Below, one piece after another: positions 61,840 to 64,000 of a DNA stretch of 64,000 nt. The translations under genes were made by a program, and so were the position numbers. This DNA comes from Diaminobutyricibacter sp. McL0608 (GTDB taxonomy: Bacteria; Actinomycetota; Actinomycetes; Actinomycetales; Microbacteriaceae): positions 3,286,001 through 3,350,000 of the forward strand of contig NZ_CP154826.1 of NCBI RefSeq assembly GCF_039613825.1, given 5' to 3'. Below the pieces are notes generated by a model. That model saw only the letters and a program-made list of their open reading frames with translations. It ran no database searches and was not told the origin of the DNA. Within the stretch, counting starts at the first letter, position 1; every line of letters begins with the position of its first letter.

Positions 61840-63558
61840 TCAGTGCCCCGCGGTCGCCGGCCGCAGCCGCGTTTCTTCCGCGTCGAGTAGCCCTTCGGCA
61901 CGCGCAAGGATTCGAGAAGGGTACGTGCCGCTCCTGCGCGCGCCCAGCAGCTTCGAGCGTTCGGCCGCGATCACGGCGAGTCGCAGCTCGCGATAGGTGC
62001 GATTCGGATTCTCGTTAGGGTCCGACACGGACTCGCGAGCGCGCTCCCAGGCAGCTTCGGCTCGCAGGAACGACGACTGCCGCACCCTCTCGATAATGTC
62101 GGGATCGACAGGGTGGCCGACGATCTCAGACGTGTCCTCGAGTACGACGAGCCCTGCGTAACTGAGTTCGTCGAGGAGCTTCGCGAGCTCGCGCGTGTCC
62201 TCAACGTCGTCCGCTCCTCGAATCTTCAGCACTCGGATCAGGGCAGGAAGCGTGCCACCTTGTCCGACCAGAGTGACGACCGCGACGGTGAAAGCAATAA
62301 GGATGAGCTGGGAACGGTACGGAGTGTCTTCGGGCAACGATTGGGCTGCAGCAAGGGTGACGACGCCGCGCATTCCCGACCAGCCGAGAACCACTCCCCC
62401 GCGCCAGTCGATCCGTTCGCTTCGCCCGTGCTCGAGGTCCGCTCGCCGAATCGCGTAGATACGTTTCGCGCGTTTTCGCCGCTCGCCGCGCAAGGCCGTC
62501 TTTCTCTCCGGGGATTGGTCGAGCGCGAGCCGAAGCCGCAAGGTGGACTTCTCCGCGCGCTGTGAACGCCACTTCAACGACAGCACCATCGGTCCGATCC
62601 ACGCGAATCGCAAGACGATGAGTGCGAGGACCGCAATCAGGCCGATTCCGATCGATGCGCCGACGGTCAAGACGGTCGGGTCGACGTGTTCGAGCAGTGT
62701 GCGAAGCTCCAAACCGATGACCAGGAAGACGGCACTCTCGAGGAGGAACTGGATGGTACGCCAGTTGATGCCGTCGCTGATCCTCGCTTGCGGTGACAGC
62801 CGGCGCGGGGCGACGTGACCGGTGTACAGGCCCGCGACCACGACGGCGAGCACCCCGGATGCGTGAAGGGCTTCGGCCGGCATGAAGGCGATGAACGGTA
62901 CTGCAATCGAAATCGCGGTGTCCAGGACGGAGTCCGAGAGCTTCGACCGCACGTACACGGTCACCATCCCGGCTACCAGTCCGACGACGATGGCTACCAC
63001 GACGGCGTAGAGGAAATCGGCGCCGATCGCCCAGGGGCTCAGAACGCCGCCGGCCGCCGCTGCGACCGCAGACCGCAACAGCACGAGCGCCGTAGCGTCG
63101 TTGACAAGTCCTTCGCCTTCGAGAACGGTCAGAATTCGCGGTGGAAGTCCGAGACGACGGCCGATCGAGGTCGCCGCCACCGCATCGGGAGGGCTGATGA
63201 TCGCACCGAGGGCGATGGCCGCAGCGAGGTTCAGATCGGGCAGCATCGCAAACAGCAGGAACCCCACGGCGAAGGCGGTCACCACGACCAGTGCGACCGA
63301 GAGGCTGGCGATCGTGCCGAGGTTGCGGCGGAAGTCGATCATCGGCACGCTGATCGCCGCTGCGTACAGGATGGGCGGGAGCACGCCGTCGAGCACCCAT
63401 TCGTGCGGCACTTCGATCAACGGCACGCCGGGCAGGTAGGAAAGACCGACGCCGACGAGAACCAGAGCGATCGGGGCAGCCACGCCGAAACGTTTCGACA
63501 ATGCCGCGACGCCCACCAGGATCACGATTCCTGCAACGGCTATGTACCCGAATTCCAT
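61840..63558 (-). CDS. CPA1-family Na+/H+ antiporter
   Basis: The 572-residue protein has about 12 helices. ALGAIISPPDAVAATSIGRR and EGEGLVNDATALVLLRSAVA carry the Asp and Asn-Asp of the ion site. The cytoplasmic tail (about 420-572) is long and charged, with ESVSDPNENPNRTYRELRLA and REESERSKLLGARR-like helices. NhaP-type antiporters of this size exchange Na+ for protons and respond to pH. It is on the same strand as the DUF6777 gene, about 220 bases upstream of it, with no shared operon evidence. It differs from the 492-residue antiporter, which has a TrkA-C domain. Confidence 0.93.
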   Translation of the reverse strand: MEFGYIAVAGIVILVGVAALSKRFGVAAPIALVLVGVGLSYLPGVPLIEVPHEWVLDGVLPPILYAAAISVPMIDFRRNLGTIASLSVALVVVTAFAVGFLLFAMLPDLNLAAAIALGAIISPPDAVAATSIGRRLGLPPRILTVLEGEGLVNDATALVLLRSAVAAAAGGVLSPWAIGADFLYAVVVAIVVGLVAGMVTVYVRSKLSDSVLDTAISIAVPFIAFMPAEALHASGVLAVVVAGLYTGHVAPRRLSPQARISDGINWRTIQFLLESAVFLVIGLELRTLLEHVDPTVLTVGASIGIGLIAVLALIVLRFAWIGPMVLSLKWRSQRAEKSTLRLRLALDQSPERKTALRGERRKRAKRIYAIRRADLEHGRSERIDWRGGVVLGWSGMRGVVTLAAAQSLPEDTPYRSQLILIAFTVAVVTLVGQGGTLPALIRVLKIRGADDVEDTRELAKLLDELSYAGLVVLEDTSEIVGHPVDPDIIERVRQSSFLRAEAAWERARESVSDPNENPNRTYRELRLAVIAAERSKLLGARRSGTYPSRILARAEGLLDAEETRLRPATAGH

Positions 63559-63628
63559 CCGACAAGCCTACGGGCCAAGCGTGGATGCAGGATGCTTACG
63601 TTTTAGTGATCAATATGTCAGGGGCCGC

Positions 63629-64000
63629 TCAGCCGCGCAGATCGCGGCGGCGGAAGACGAGAACGGCCGCTACTGCCAGCAGGATGCTGATCGCCACCAG
63701 CAGGAGGATGTACCCGCCCTGTGCCCCGTGAGTGAGCGGGTTCGAGGAGTTGTAGTAATACCAGGGGCTGAACTTCTGCCCTGCCGCAAGGTTCGAGTCG
63801 AGCGGAAGGAACGTGTTCGCCGCGAACGCCAGCACTGCCGCGAGCGTGGACCCCAGGGTTGCGACCCTCTTGCTTCCCGTGGCGGCGCCCAGAAGAAAGG
63901 CCAACGCACCGAAGAGGAGGCCGAAGACGAAGGCGTGAGCGGCGACGCCGATGATCCCTGCCAGGCTCAGCCCGAGGTTTCCGATGACGTTGCCGAGCAC
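63629..64000 (-). CDS. ABC-2-type transporter permease, C-terminal part (5' end outside window)
   Basis: The frame is open to the right edge and ends at 63629. Visible residues LSLAGIIGVAAHAFVFGLLF, GALAFLLGAATGSKRVATLG and ILLLVAISILLAVAAVLVFR are the last three membrane helices. The FRRRDLRG C-terminus is typical of ABC-2 permeases (the ..FxRRDL.. ending). Between them PLDSNLAAGQKFSPWYYYNS is a periplasmic loop. The ATP-binding partner is not in the window. Substrate unknown. Confidence 0.85.
   Translation of the reverse strand: MLGNVIGNLGLSLAGIIGVAAHAFVFGLLFGALAFLLGAATGSKRVATLGSTLAAVLAFAANTFLPLDSNLAAGQKFSPWYYYNSSNPLTHGAQGGYILLLVAISILLAVAAVLVFRRRDLRG

Overview
The window is high-GC, densely coded actinobacterial DNA. 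The gene order tilS-hpt-ftsH-folE-folP-folB-folK-DUF3180-PH-PH-DUF2520, with panC-lysS and clpC-radA close by, plus DUF7882 and DUF6777 proteins and several apparent leaderless starts, points to the family Microbacteriaceae. This is judged from protein sequence and gene order alone; no database search was run and the genus is not resolved.

Layout. Positions 1-8917 are an accessory block on the 3' side of a tRNA-Ser gene. It holds the tail of a short-chain dehydrogenase, several very small ORFs, a UdgX-type uracil-DNA glycosylase, a four-gene operon (lipoprotein, Nramp-like transporter, two PRC-barrel-type proteins), a CYP152 peroxygenase with a DUF7882 partner, and broken alcohol dehydrogenase and nucleotidyltransferase genes. 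Positions 9031-41136 are mostly conserved housekeeping sequence: radA, clpC with a ClgR-like box, pirin, a vapBC pair with a palindromic operator, cardiolipin synthase, lysS, panC, the folate operon, ftsH, hpt, tilS, ppa and two paralogous cell-wall hydrolases. This part ends in a tRNA-Glu/Asp/Phe cluster. A three-gene hydrolase/dehydrogenase cassette interrupts the DUF2520-panC junction.

Positions 41137-50267, on the 3' side of tRNA-Phe, form a mosaic. It contains an integrase C-terminal remnant, truncated carboxymuconolactone decarboxylase, SDR, DUF2255 and P450 pieces, and intact redox genes (AKR, SDR, MFS-ADH-cupin-CMD with a divergent XRE/MmyB regulator). Positions 50564-54794 are a copper-handling operon (small membrane protein, YcnI, CopC, CopD-CtaG fusion). 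Positions 54791-57830 are a TetR-autoregulated operon with two FAD monooxygenases and a clear operator over its promoter. The window ends with two CPA1 antiporters flanking a large DUF6777 surface protein, and the 3' part of an ABC permease gene.

The most novel-looking items are the lipoprotein/Nramp-like/PRC operon, what looks like a gutted P450-reductase fusion, and the clean regulatory sites for vapBC, clpC and the TetR operon. Several broken frames have their lesion in a short C or G run, so assembly error should be excluded before calling them pseudogenes.
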